From: Allobosea sp. UNC402CLCol
GTDB lineage: Bacteria; Pseudomonadota; Alphaproteobacteria; Rhizobiales; Beijerinckiaceae
Length of the DNA: 64,000 nt
Direction of reading: 5' to 3'
NCBI RefSeq assembly: GCF_000745475.1
Contig: NZ_JQJJ01000008.1
Location: 951,384 to 1,015,383 of the forward strand
Positions within the stretch are counted from its first letter, which is position 1; every line of letters starts with the position of its first letter. The notes beneath the pieces were generated by a model. The model was not told the origin of the DNA. It did not search any database and worked only from the letters and a program-made list of their open reading frames with translations. The position numbers were made by a program, and so were the translations under genes. Positions 52,663-61,559 of the stretch are shown here, in pieces.

Positions 52663-55600
52663 ATGCGGCGATGCTCTGGCACCGAACGGTCTGGACAAGT
52701 CCAGACGCGTGATGCGCGGCTGAGAAAGCGGCGTTTCCGGCTTCCGTTCTTGGAAAGCAGCCCCATCGCACTGGCGGCCGGCATGAGCAGCCTCCTCGCG
52801 GCGCTGCCTGTTCAGGCGCAATGCTTGCCGGACCCACCCGGCGCGGGCGCGACGGTCACCTGTTCGGGCACCGACCCTGACGGATTCGCAGCGCCTGCAG
52901 GCGTGCCGGTCACCGTTAACGTCAACCCCGGCGCGACGATCCAGCAGGCCCCGAGCGGCCAGGCGCTGACATTCGGGACCAACACCTTCGGGAACACGCT
53001 GAACAACAACGGCTCCATCGTCGCGACGGGCAATGGTGCCGGAGCTTTCACCGGCCTGAGCTTTTCCTCGGGAGCTGGTGCGGGAAGCAATCTCTTCAAT
53101 AATTTCGGCACGATATCCGCGACGAACACCGGAGCAGGTGCCGCGACCGGCATCGCGATCCTGCAGGGCAATGCGGCCTCGACGATCCGGATCGTCAACA
53201 ATGCCGGCGCCACGATCGCCGGCACGGCGGCAGGCGGCGCTGGCGCGGGCATCAGCCAGACCTTCGCGGCGGGCGCCGCGGCGCGGGCGCTGGTGATCGA
53301 CAACAGCGGCATCATCCAGGGAACGACCGACGGCATCGCAGCCGGCACAGGCGCCGCCGGCGCGGCACAGACCATCGCCATCACCAACGGCGTCGGCGGC
53401 AGCGCCGCCCAGATCAATGGCGGCGCGGGAGCTGCGCTCAACTTCGCCGGGAATGGTGTCTACACCGTCACCAATCTGGCCAGCGGAACCATCAACGGCG
53501 CGATCCTCAGCTCTGGCAATGACAGGCTCACGATCGACAACGCCGGAACCATCAACGGCAATGTCAGCCAGGGCAACAATAACGACACCTTCATCATGCG
53601 CGGCGGCACCCTGAACGGGAATCTCGACCAGGGCAGCGGCCTTGGCGACGGCGTCGACACCTTCATCATGACCGGCGGCACGATCAACGGCTCGGTCGAT
53701 CAGGGCGGCGAGCTCGACTTCGCGACGATTTCCGGCGGCGTCATCACGGGTGGCCTGAACGAGGGTGACTTCGTGACGATCACCGGCGGCCAGATCGGCT
53801 CGATCAACATGACGCTCGCCAACAACGTCGTGACCATGTCGGGCGGCACGGTCGTCGGCAACATCCTGGCCGCGCAGAACAACGACACGCTCAACCTCTC
53901 GGGCGGCTCGATCGGCGGCTTCGTCAATTTCGGCAATGGCGACAACGTCTTCAACGTCAGCGGCGGCACCGTCGCCGGTGCGCTCATCAGCGGCAACGGC
54001 AGCGACATCGTCAACTGGAACGGCGGCGGCGTGCTGTCCTCGGGCTTCCAGCTCGGCGCCGGCAACGACACCGCCATCTTCACCAACCTGACGGACGCCA
54101 ATCTGGTGCCGACGGCCGTGATCGACGGCGGCACCGGGACCGACCGTCTGACCTGGGTGAACACAAGCGCCACAGGCGTCGCCCGCTTCATCAACTGGGA
54201 GCTGATCGAGCTGACGAACAACTCCCGCCTGACCTTCGCCAGCACGCTCACGCTCGGCGACGCGGGCACGGGAACCGGAACGCTGACGGTGGATGCGACC
54301 AGCACTGTCTTCGCCGGCAATGGCAGCCACGCCATCGTGCCGTTCACGGCCGGGCAGCTCGCGACCGTGACCAATGCCGGCCTGATCGATCTCACCAACG
54401 GGCCCGCAGCGGCGACGGACAGCCTCACCATCCTCGGCAACTATACCGGCCAGAACGGCAGGCTCAGCCTTCAGACCGTCCTCGGCGACAGCGCCTCCCC
54501 CTCCGACCGGCTGATCATCTCCAACGGCACGGCCAATGGGAGCACGGCCATTGGCGTCGTCAATCTGGGCGGCCCTGGCGCCCTGACGCTTGGCAACGGC
54601 ATCGAGGTGATCAGTGCCGTTAACGGCGCGACCACCGCAGGAGCCTTCACGCAAGCGGGGCCGATCGCCGCCGGCGCCTTCGAATATCTGCTGTATCATG
54701 GCGGCGTGACGCCGGGCAGCGAGCAGAACTGGTATCTGCGCTCGACTGCCCCTCCCGCGGCGCCTGCAACACCTACTCCTCCCGGGGTGCCTGAACCGCC
54801 TGTACCGCAGCAGGCGCCCGGCATGCCCGCCGTCGCGCCGGCCCCGGCAGGTGCGACGGTCCCGCTCTATCGGCCCGAGGTCGCCGCCAACACGCTGACG
54901 CCATCCACGGCCCGCATGGTCGCGCTGAGCACGCTCGGCACCTTCCACCAGCGCCGGGGCGACCAGTATCTGCTGAACCGCGGCGAGCAGAGCTCGGCCG
55001 CCTGGGGCCGCATCTTCGGCGAGCATCGCGAACAGGCGCAGTCCGGTACCGTCAGCCCGGAGTTCAAGGGCAATATCGTCGGGCTCCAGACCGGTCTCGA
55101 CCTCTACGGCATCGACAGGCCGGACGGGCATCGCGACCGCTTCGGCCTGTTCTTCGGCTACGGCCGGGCCGAAGGCGACACCCGCGGCTTCGCGCTCGGG
55201 CAGCTCCGCGCGCGGGCCGGCAGGCTCTCGCTCAACAGCTACAGCCTCGGCGGCTACTGGACCCATATCGGCCCGAGCGGCTGGTATGTCGACGCGGTCG
55301 CGATGCATAGCTGGCTCGACGGCAACCCGCGCTCGGACCGCGGCCTCAAGGCGGATGCGACGGGCTCGGTCCTCACCGGGTCGATCGAGGGCGGCTATCC
55401 GATCGCGCTCGGCGCCGGCCTCGTGCTGGAGCCGCAGGCACAGCTCGTCTGGCAGCGCTCGATGCTCGACCGGACGAACGACCTGTTCTCATCGATCGAC
55501 CACCGCGATGCGAATGTCGTCTCCGGCCGCATCGGCGCGCGCCTGCAGGGCAGTTTCACCTGGGGCGCGATTCCGGTGCGGCCCTATCTCACCGTCGATC

Positions 55601-55815
55601 TCTGGCATACCTTCGACGGCAACGACAAAACCCTGTTCGACGCCAATCTGATCACCACGCGCTATGGCGCGACGGCTGTCGAGATCGGCGGCGGCGTCGC
55701 CGCGGAGGTCGCAAGCAATGTCAGCCTCTTCGCCAAGGCGAGCTATCTGACGAACGCCTCCTCCGAGCGCAGCCGCGGCATCTCGGGCAATGTCGGGTTG
55801 CAGGTGACCTGGTAG
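52663..55815 (+). CDS. Autotransporter adhesin-like protein
   Basis: The 1050-residue type V protein has an extended basic signal region (about 1-54: RDARLRKRRFRLP, then ALAAGMSSLLAALPVQAQ). A Gly/Asn/Thr-rich passenger follows (about 55-690) made of beta-helix repeats. Examples are GGTINGNVSQGNNNDTFIM and GGTVVGNILAAQNNDTLNLSGGS. After a Pro-rich linker (about 700-750) comes a C-terminal autotransporter beta-barrel (about 775-1050) ending in the aromatic LQVTW. The ATG at 52663 follows TGAGGCGAG; the frame's earlier TTG at 52567 is rejected. It probably mediates adhesion or aggregation at the surface. Confidence 0.92.
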   Translation: MRRCSGTERSGQVQTRDARLRKRRFRLPFLESSPIALAAGMSSLLAALPVQAQCLPDPPGAGATVTCSGTDPDGFAAPAGVPVTVNVNPGATIQQAPSGQALTFGTNTFGNTLNNNGSIVATGNGAGAFTGLSFSSGAGAGSNLFNNFGTISATNTGAGAATGIAILQGNAASTIRIVNNAGATIAGTAAGGAGAGISQTFAAGAAARALVIDNSGIIQGTTDGIAAGTGAAGAAQTIAITNGVGGSAAQINGGAGAALNFAGNGVYTVTNLASGTINGAILSSGNDRLTIDNAGTINGNVSQGNNNDTFIMRGGTLNGNLDQGSGLGDGVDTFIMTGGTINGSVDQGGELDFATISGGVITGGLNEGDFVTITGGQIGSINMTLANNVVTMSGGTVVGNILAAQNNDTLNLSGGSIGGFVNFGNGDNVFNVSGGTVAGALISGNGSDIVNWNGGGVLSSGFQLGAGNDTAIFTNLTDANLVPTAVIDGGTGTDRLTWVNTSATGVARFINWELIELTNNSRLTFASTLTLGDAGTGTGTLTVDATSTVFAGNGSHAIVPFTAGQLATVTNAGLIDLTNGPAAATDSLTILGNYTGQNGRLSLQTVLGDSASPSDRLIISNGTANGSTAIGVVNLGGPGALTLGNGIEVISAVNGATTAGAFTQAGPIAAGAFEYLLYHGGVTPGSEQNWYLRSTAPPAAPATPTPPGVPEPPVPQQAPGMPAVAPAPAGATVPLYRPEVAANTLTPSTARMVALSTLGTFHQRRGDQYLLNRGEQSSAAWGRIFGEHREQAQSGTVSPEFKGNIVGLQTGLDLYGIDRPDGHRDRFGLFFGYGRAEGDTRGFALGQLRARAGRLSLNSYSLGGYWTHIGPSGWYVDAVAMHSWLDGNPRSDRGLKADATGSVLTGSIEGGYPIALGAGLVLEPQAQLVWQRSMLDRTNDLFSSIDHRDANVVSGRIGARLQGSFTWGAIPVRPYLTVDLWHTFDGNDKTLFDANLITTRYGATAVEIGGGVAAEVASNVSLFAKASYLTNASSERSRGISGNVGLQVTW

Positions 55816-55878
55816 CCCTTCGCGGATCGCGGATCGTCGCCATGTGGACGACGATCCCTTACGCCCGACCTCCGTCTC

Positions 55879-55915
55879 ATCGGATCGAAAAGGGGAATCC
55901 GCTTTTCGGTCCGAT
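55879..55915. repeat. Stem-loop between autotransporter and pepT
   Basis: ATCGGATCGAAAAG and CTTTTCGGTCCGAT form a 14-bp stem with one mismatch-type wobble around a GGGAATCCG loop. It sits four bases from the pepT stop in a convergent gap and could terminate both genes. It has no T run, so factor-independent termination would be weak. Similar GAAAAG/CTTTTC hairpins recur in this genome segment near 47250-47276. Confidence 0.55.
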
Positions 55916-55918
55916 GCT

Positions 55919-57148
55919 CTAGGTGCCGCTCCCCGCCAGCAGGCAGATCCGCCGCGCCACCTCATAGGAGGCTTCGAAAGCTGGCACCGGCAGGCACTCG
56001 AAGCGCGAATGGAAATTGAGGCCGCCGGTGAAGAAATTCGGCGTCGGCAACCCGCGTGCCGAGAGCGCCGCGCCATCGGTGCCGCCGCGCATCGGGATGA
56101 GCTTCGGCGCGATCTGGAGTTCCTTCAGCGCGGTCATCAGCAGCTCGACCGAGCGGCGGTCCTCGCCCAGGCTGTCGCTGATATTGCCGTAGGTGTCGCT
56201 CACCTTCCAGGTCACCTTGCCGGTCGGATAGCGGCCGGCGATATCCTCAGCGACCTCACCGATCCTGCGCTTGCGCGCCGCGAAGGAGTCGCGGTCGAAA
56301 TCGCGGATATTGGCCTTGAGCACCGCCTGTGAGGCATTCGCGTCGAGGCCGGTAAACCAGACATACCCCTCGCGCCCTTCGGTGTTCTCGGGCGTCTGCG
56401 CCCTGTCGAAGGCGGCGATGAAATCCTGCGCCATCAGCAGCGGGTTCACCAGCACGCCCTTGGCCGACATCGGATGGGCGGTGACGCCAGTGAAGACGAT
56501 CTCGGCGCCGGCGGCATTGAAGTTCTCGTAGACGACTTCGCCGAGTTCGCAGCTATCGATCGTATAGGCGAAATCGCAGGGGAAGCGGGCGAGATCGAGC
56601 GCCTTGGCGCCGCGCAGCCCGATCTCCTCGTCGGGCACGAAGGCGACATGGATATCGCCATGCTCGTCCTCGGCCTTAAGCCGCGCGAGCAGCGTCATCA
56701 CGATCGCGACCGCCGCCTTGTTGTCCGCTCCGAGCACGCTGGTGCCGTCGCTGAAGACGACGTCATGGCCCTTCCAGGGCAGGATCTCCGGATGCTCCGC
56801 CACGCGCAGCCAGATGTCCTGCGCCTCGTTCAGACGAAGATCCTCGCCCGCGAAGCGCAGCAATTGCGGCTTGACGATCGGCGACAAGCCCACATCGACC
56901 GTATCGACATGGGCGATGAAGCCGATGCGCGGGGCGTTCGGGCGCGTGCCACGCTTCACTGCGGTGACCGTCGCATGCGCGTCGATAACGACATCCTCAA
57001 GCCCGAGCGCGCGCAGTTCACCCGCGAGCAATTCCGCCAGCTCCTGCTGGCCCGGTGTGCTCGGCAGCGTCGTCGCCGCGCCATCGCTCTGGCTCTCGAC
57101 CGCGACATAGCGGAAGAACCGCTCCAGCAACTCGTCTCGCAGGCTCAT
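55919..57148 (-). CDS. pepT: Tripeptidase PepT (M20 metallopeptidase)
   Basis: PepT is a di-zinc aminotripeptidase. The 409-residue protein has the zinc-site strands GFIAHVDTVD, VLGADNKAAVAIVMTLL and AFVPDEEIGLRGAKALD, with the catalytic glutamate in the EE pair and a histidine in LNFHSRFE. The ATG at 57148 gives the family N-terminus MSLRDELLERFFRY. It follows the BKACE gene by 20 bases on the same strand. Confidence 0.93.
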   Translation of the reverse strand: MSLRDELLERFFRYVAVESQSDGAATTLPSTPGQQELAELLAGELRALGLEDVVIDAHATVTAVKRGTRPNAPRIGFIAHVDTVDVGLSPIVKPQLLRFAGEDLRLNEAQDIWLRVAEHPEILPWKGHDVVFSDGTSVLGADNKAAVAIVMTLLARLKAEDEHGDIHVAFVPDEEIGLRGAKALDLARFPCDFAYTIDSCELGEVVYENFNAAGAEIVFTGVTAHPMSAKGVLVNPLLMAQDFIAAFDRAQTPENTEGREGYVWFTGLDANASQAVLKANIRDFDRDSFAARKRRIGEVAEDIAGRYPTGKVTWKVSDTYGNISDSLGEDRRSVELLMTALKELQIAPKLIPMRGGTDGAALSARGLPTPNFFTGGLNFHSRFECLPVPAFEASYEVARRICLLAGSGT

Positions 57149-57168
57149 CGAACGCAATTCCCTGATTC

Positions 57169-58056
57169 TCAGCTTCCGCCCGCTCGGGCGAGGCTGCTTC
57201 GTACCTCGTCGACGTCAGCCGCGCGACCACCTGCCGCCTCGACCCGGCGGACCGTCTCCGCGATCAACTGCGCATTCGTTTTCGCGCAGCCGAAGGGCGC
57301 GTCCTCCAGCCCGCCGCGGACATGGACGCCGCGCGCCACGGCTGGCCCGATCAATTCGGACAGATCCACGCCGAGCCCCGCGATCATCACCGGAGCGCCA
57401 GGTGCATCTTCGGCCAGCAGCTTCAGATGCGCTTCGAGCGCCCATTCGCGCGGCGGAAAGCCCCAGGCGAAGGCATCCGAGAACATCAGCCGGTAGATCG
57501 GCACGGGCAGGTCGGGATGGGCCCGCGCCAGGGCGGCACCGAGCCGCGTGAAGCCGGGCTCGTAGATCGCATAGCTCGGATGCACCTTGTTGCGCCGGGC
57601 GACGTCGATGCCCTCGCGGATATGCTCGCCGGGATTCTGGTAGATAAAGCCGGCCTCGCCCTGCGGAATACCGGCAAAACTCGTCCAGTTGCAGGAGCCG
57701 GGATCGAGCACGCCCCATTCGGCGAGGCCGCGCTTCGCCAGCTCTTCCAGATGGGTGTAGCGCCCGGAATTGATCATGTCGCCGGCATAGGAGGAACCGA
57801 GGATCGGGATCGTCGGGTAGACGATGGCATCGACCTTGGCGCGGATGCCCTCGATCGCCCGCGCATAGAGCTCCCAATCGTCGCGCTGGCGCCCGGTTTC
57901 GACGTCATAGACATGCAGATGCACGATCGCCGCGCCCGCCTCGACCGCCGCGATGCCGTCCGCGACGATGTCGGGGATGCTGATCGGGATGCCGGGTTGG
58001 CGCTCCTTGCCCCAGGGACCGTTGATCGCGGCCTCGATCCAGATCGGGGTGGTCAT
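57169..58056 (-). CDS. BKACE family enzyme (3-keto-5-aminohexanoate cleavage protein-like)
   Basis: BKACE enzymes condense beta-keto acids with acetyl-CoA. The 295-residue TIM-barrel protein has the zinc/substrate motifs WIEAAINGPWGKERQPGIPIS, IVHLHVYD with the two metal-binding histidines, and the VRGGLEDAPFG segment near the end. The substrate class is open because the specificity residues cannot be assigned by eye. Its ATG at 58056 overlaps the stop of the Doc toxin gene (ATGA), so it is translationally coupled to a toxin-antitoxin pair. Confidence 0.9.
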   Translation of the reverse strand: MTTPIWIEAAINGPWGKERQPGIPISIPDIVADGIAAVEAGAAIVHLHVYDVETGRQRDDWELYARAIEGIRAKVDAIVYPTIPILGSSYAGDMINSGRYTHLEELAKRGLAEWGVLDPGSCNWTSFAGIPQGEAGFIYQNPGEHIREGIDVARRNKVHPSYAIYEPGFTRLGAALARAHPDLPVPIYRLMFSDAFAWGFPPREWALEAHLKLLAEDAPGAPVMIAGLGVDLSELIGPAVARGVHVRGGLEDAPFGCAKTNAQLIAETVRRVEAAGGRAADVDEVRSSLARAGGS

Positions 58057-58448
58057 GCCGGCATATCCTTCGGCCAATTGTCGCGGATCCAGCGCGTCAG
58101 TCCGGCCTCATCGACCTCGCCGGCCGCGAGCGCGAGGATAGCGGCTGCGGCATCGGCTTGCGAGGGTGCGAAGGCGACGCCATTCAATCGCAGGAAGGTC
58201 ATCATTGCGAGGAAAGCGACGCGCTTGTTGCCATCGATGAAAGGATGGTTGCGCGCGATGCCGAATGCATAGCAGGCAGCCAACACGGCAAGGTCGGTCT
58301 CGCCATAGGAGAAACGATTGATCGGGCGCGCCAATGCCGATTCAAGCAGACCCGCGTCACGAATGCCGTCGGGTCCGCCAAAAAGCACGAGTTGTTCGGA
58401 ATGGATGTCGCAGATCGCTTCCAGCGGAAGCCAAAGCGGCTCCGTCAT
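58053..58448 (-). CDS. doc: Fic/Doc family death-on-curing toxin
   Basis: Doc toxins phosphorylate and inactivate elongation factor Tu. The 131-residue protein has the Doc N-terminal LVLFGGPDGIRDAGLLESALARP segment and the Fic motif HPFIDGNKR with catalytic H68, so it looks active. The stop codon overlaps the BKACE start and its start overlaps the antitoxin stop (ATGA), giving a coupled antitoxin-toxin-enzyme order. The antitoxin is AbrB-type rather than the Phd usual for the P1 system. Confidence 0.92.
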   Translation of the reverse strand: MTEPLWLPLEAICDIHSEQLVLFGGPDGIRDAGLLESALARPINRFSYGETDLAVLAACYAFGIARNHPFIDGNKRVAFLAMMTFLRLNGVAFAPSQADAAAAILALAAGEVDEAGLTRWIRDNWPKDMPA

Positions 58449-58705
58449 TTGGCAAGTTCTCGCAACGTCCCAGCGTAATCCTTCATGGCCTTCCGTGCGA
58501 TGGCCATCGCACGGGCATGCAAATCCTCATGCCGCTGCAGCTTGAGCGCTCCCTCCGGCTGCCGAACGATCTCGAGCTTGTCTCCCTCGCTGAAACCGAG
58601 TTGCGCCAGCAGATCCTTGGGCAGGATCAGCCCGAGCGAATTGCCGATCTTGCGGATCTGCAGCACCGTCGCCTCGGTCTCCTCGACCTTTTTCAGCTCG
58701 CTCAT
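58445..58705 (-). CDS. AbrB/MazE/SpoVT-type antitoxin
   Basis: The 86-residue protein has the swapped-hairpin AbrB DNA-binding domain (VLQIRKIGNSLGLILPKDLLAQLGFSEGDKLEIVRQPEGALKL, about 14-56). A C-terminal helix (about 60-86) probably occludes the Doc toxin. AGGAGG precedes the ATG at 58705, and a perfect 7+7 palindrome begins 15 bases upstream, the probable autoregulatory operator. Confidence 0.9.
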   Translation of the reverse strand: MSELKKVEETEATVLQIRKIGNSLGLILPKDLLAQLGFSEGDKLEIVRQPEGALKLQRHEDLHARAMAIARKAMKDYAGTLRELAK

Positions 58706-58719
58706 GGCCCCGCCCTCCT

Positions 58720-58738
58720 GTTATACAGAACGTATAAC
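58720..58738. promoter_or_regulatory. Palindromic operator/promoter of the AbrB-Doc module
   Basis: GTTATAC-N5-GTATAAC is a perfect inverted repeat. On the reverse strand its left half includes TATAAC, a near-consensus -10, so a bound antitoxin would block the promoter of the AbrB-doc-BKACE-pepT unit. It lies about 15 bases before the antitoxin start. Confidence 0.65.
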
Positions 58739-58879
58739 ATAAAATGAGTATCGCCGCGACCCTTTCACGATTTCAGAGCAGGGTGCCCTTCTCCCAAAAT
58801 CCGATGAGCCTGTCCGCAGCTTGCCAGTTCACCGCGTCGCACGCCTAATCGAGGCTCTGCCAGAACGCCGAGGCCCGAC

Positions 58880-60505
58880 ATGCTCGAACGCGGCACCACC
58901 TACGACGACACGTTGCGCCGCTTCGCCTGGCGCATCCCCGAGCGCTTCAATATCGGCACGGCCTGCTCGGACGCGCATGCCGACGGCACCGGCAAGCCCG
59001 CGCTGATCTTCGAGGAGGACGGCGGAAAACTCGCGACGCTCTCCTTCGACGAGCTATCCCGCGCCTCGAACCGCTTCGCCAACCTCCTCGCCCATCACGG
59101 CATCGGGTCGGGCGAACGCGTCGGCATCCTCCTGCCGCAATCGCCGCAGACCGCTATCGCCCATCTCGGCGCCTATAAGCGCGGCGCGATCGCCCTGCCG
59201 CTCTTCATCCTGTTCGGCCCGGAGGCGCTGGAACACCGCCTCGGCCATAGCGGCGCCAGCGTGCTGGTCACCGACGTTGAGAATATCGGCAAGGTCGAGG
59301 CGATCCGCGACGCCCTCCCGAACCTGCGCAAGATCTTCGTCGTCGGCGGCGCCGGCCATCTCGATTTCGAAGCGGAGATGGCGAAGGCCTCCGACCGTTT
59401 CACCGCAGCTGATACGCGCGCCGACGACCCGGCCGTGATCATCTACACCTCCGGCACCACCGGTAAACCGAAGGGCGCCCTGCACGCGCATCGCGTCCTG
59501 CTCGGCCATCTGCCGGGCGTGCAGATGCCGCAGGACTTCTTCCCGCAACCGGGCGACCTGTTCTGGACACCGGCCGACTGGGCCTGGATCGGCGGCCTGC
59601 TCGATGTGCTCCTGCCCAGCCTCTATTGCGGTGTTCCCGTACTGGCCTCCCGTGCCCGCAAATTCGATCCCGAGGCCGCCTTCGCGTTGATGGCGCGGCA
59701 CAAGGTCCGCAACGCCTTCCTGCCGCCGACCGCGCTCAAGCTGATGCGGCAGGTCCGTGATCCCAAGCGCTTCGGCTACGCGATGCGCTCGATCGGCACC
59801 GGCGGCGAGACGCTCGGCGCCGACATGCTCGACTGGAGCCGCGAGACCTTCGGCTTCCCGATCAACGAATTCTACGGCCAGACCGAGGCGAACCTGCTCG
59901 TCGCCAACTGCGCGAGCCTCTATCCCGTGAAGCCCGGCTCGATGGGCCGCGCCGTGCCGGGCCACCGCGTCGCAGTGATCTCCCCCGAGGGCCAGGAATT
60001 GCCCGATGGCGAGCAGGGACTGATCGCGGTTGCGCGGCCCGATCCGGTGATGATGCTGGAATACTGGAACCAGCCCGAGGCCACGGCGGCGAAATTCATC
60101 GGCGACTGGCTTGTCACCGGCGATAGCGGCGCCCGCGACGAGGACGGCTATTTCTGGTTCCAGGGCCGCGACGACGACATCATTTCCTCGGGCTCCTACC
60201 GCATCGGCCCCGGCGATATAGAGGACTGCATCATCCGCCACCCGGCCGTGCTGATGGTCGCGGTCGTCGGCGTGCCCGATCCCGTCCGCACCGAGATCGT
60301 CAAGGCCTTCGTCCTGCCGAAGCCGGATGTGACGCCGACGGCGGACCTGGCGACCGAAATCCAGGCCTTCGTGCGCGACCGGCTGGCAGCCTACCAGTAC
60401 CCGCGCGAGGTCGAGTTCGTGACGGAATTGCCGCTGACCGCAACCGGCAAGATCATGCGCAAGGATCTGCGCAACCGGGAGATCGCGAAGCAGAAGGGCG
60501 GTTGA
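58880..60505 (+). CDS. AMP-forming acyl-CoA synthetase (MACS-like)
   Basis: The 541-residue ligase has the P-loop IIYTSGTTGKPKGALHAHR, the EFYGQTEANLLVANC motif, hinge region WFQGRDDDIISSGSYRIGPGDIEDCI and the catalytic lysine in LTATGKIMRKDLRN. The pattern fits the medium-chain acyl-CoA synthetase/acetyl-CoA synthetase-like group; the acid is unknown. A short ATG-preceding sequence gives no clear ribosome site. It is divergent from the TA module with about 175 bases between. Confidence 0.9.
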   Translation: MLERGTTYDDTLRRFAWRIPERFNIGTACSDAHADGTGKPALIFEEDGGKLATLSFDELSRASNRFANLLAHHGIGSGERVGILLPQSPQTAIAHLGAYKRGAIALPLFILFGPEALEHRLGHSGASVLVTDVENIGKVEAIRDALPNLRKIFVVGGAGHLDFEAEMAKASDRFTAADTRADDPAVIIYTSGTTGKPKGALHAHRVLLGHLPGVQMPQDFFPQPGDLFWTPADWAWIGGLLDVLLPSLYCGVPVLASRARKFDPEAAFALMARHKVRNAFLPPTALKLMRQVRDPKRFGYAMRSIGTGGETLGADMLDWSRETFGFPINEFYGQTEANLLVANCASLYPVKPGSMGRAVPGHRVAVISPEGQELPDGEQGLIAVARPDPVMMLEYWNQPEATAAKFIGDWLVTGDSGARDEDGYFWFQGRDDDIISSGSYRIGPGDIEDCIIRHPAVLMVAVVGVPDPVRTEIVKAFVLPKPDVTPTADLATEIQAFVRDRLAAYQYPREVEFVTELPLTATGKIMRKDLRNREIAKQKGG

Positions 60506-60538
60506 AAAGGCTGACAACGAGCCGGAAGAGCGCGGGAA

Positions 60539-60686
60539 CCCCTCTCCTATAAGGAGAGGGGTAGGGGTGAGGTGTAGGCCCCTGGAGCAGTGAACTGCGA
60601 CCTCACCGCTACGCAGCGACCACCTCACGGCAAACACGGTGAGCGGCCTACCCCTCACCCTGCCCTCTCCCTCCGGGAGAGGGTTC
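60539..60686. repeat. Long inverted repeat between ligase and PPC genes
   Basis: Left arm CCCTCTCCTATAAGGAGAGG and downstream GGGGTGAGGTGTAGGCC pair with GGCCTACCCCTCACC and CCCTCTCCCTCCGGGAGAGGG on the right. The element is about 148 bases and should fold into a long cruciform or RNA hairpin. It belongs to the same general class as the 21243-21397 repeat and has no gene. Confidence 0.7.
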
Positions 60687-60707
60687 CCCGCGGGCTCTGA
60701 AGAGCCG

Positions 60708-61559
60708 TCAGCGCGCCTCCAGCACCAGTTCGAAGGTCATCAGCACCGGGTTGTCGCCCCGAACCAACCGCCCGCTCGCCAGCGCGCCGCTATAGTCGAC
60801 CAGCGCGACATCGATTGCTGCTTCGAAGCCCCCCACGCCCGGAGCGATCCGACCATCGGTGATGGCGACCTCCGTCGCGAAATTCTCGACCAACCCGCCA
60901 TCGACGAACCGCGCCCCGATGGTCGAGCCGACCCCGCCATGGATAACAGCCTTGCGGACGCCGTGCTCGGCACAGAACGCTTCCAGCGCCCCGCAGAAAT
61001 CGACATTCGGCTTCACGCGCAACGCGAAGAAGCGCCCATCCCCGGCGCCACCTGCCGACGCCGCCACCGGCCCGAACAGCTTGAAATGGGTCTCGCTGTC
61101 CGGCTCGGCCACGAACGCCGCGCCGTCGAGTCCCACCGCCTGCAGCGTGATCGTCTCGGCCACGGTCGTCTCCTCCGGGAGAATATGCCCGCCGCTGCGC
61201 TTGCCGTCTCCTTCCACCCACAAGGCATGCGCATGGAAGAACGGCGCCCCGTCGCGCTGGCCGAAGGTCATCGCGCCGACCTCGATCCGCGCCCCGCCCT
61301 CAGGCCGGAAGGTCTCGCTATAGAACGCCGCATGCTCCGGCGTCTTCGACAGCGCCGGCATTACATAGGCGAAAGGCGCGAGCTTCAGCCCGTCGAGCTT
61401 CACCACACCCGAGGTGAAGCCCTCGGCCGCGAAGCCGTCCCTCACCGCCTCGAGCAATGGCACGCCAGCCGGCAGCGTCAGCGAGAAGGCGCGCCCGCCG
61501 CATTCCACCCACTGGATGCGTTCGGGTGTGCCAGTGCCCGGCTGCTCGATCCGCCTCAC
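60708..61559 (-). CDS. PPC/DUF296-domain protein
   Basis: The 283-residue protein is built from PPC (DUF296)-type repeats: a GVVKLDGLKLAPFAYVMPAL segment, then a second HALWVEGDGKRSGGHILPEE unit with the conserved GGHI/HGGVGS-type histidine loops. PPC domains trimerise and bind DNA in some proteins, but there is no AT-hook here, so a metabolic role is likely. The start is a GTG overlapping the stop of the upstream ligase (GTGA), so the two are coupled. Confidence 0.82.
   Translation of the reverse strand: MRRIEQPGTGTPERIQWVECGGRAFSLTLPAGVPLLEAVRDGFAAEGFTSGVVKLDGLKLAPFAYVMPALSKTPEHAAFYSETFRPEGGARIEVGAMTFGQRDGAPFFHAHALWVEGDGKRSGGHILPEETTVAETITLQAVGLDGAAFVAEPDSETHFKLFGPVAASAGGAGDGRFFALRVKPNVDFCGALEAFCAEHGVRKAVIHGGVGSTIGARFVDGGLVENFATEVAITDGRIAPGVGGFEAAIDVALVDYSGALASGRLVRGDNPVLMTFELVLEAR

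Noticed and set aside
52549..55308. 919-codon reverse frame opposite the autotransporter
   Set aside because: The forward frame has signal, passenger and barrel; the reverse frame is low-complexity.
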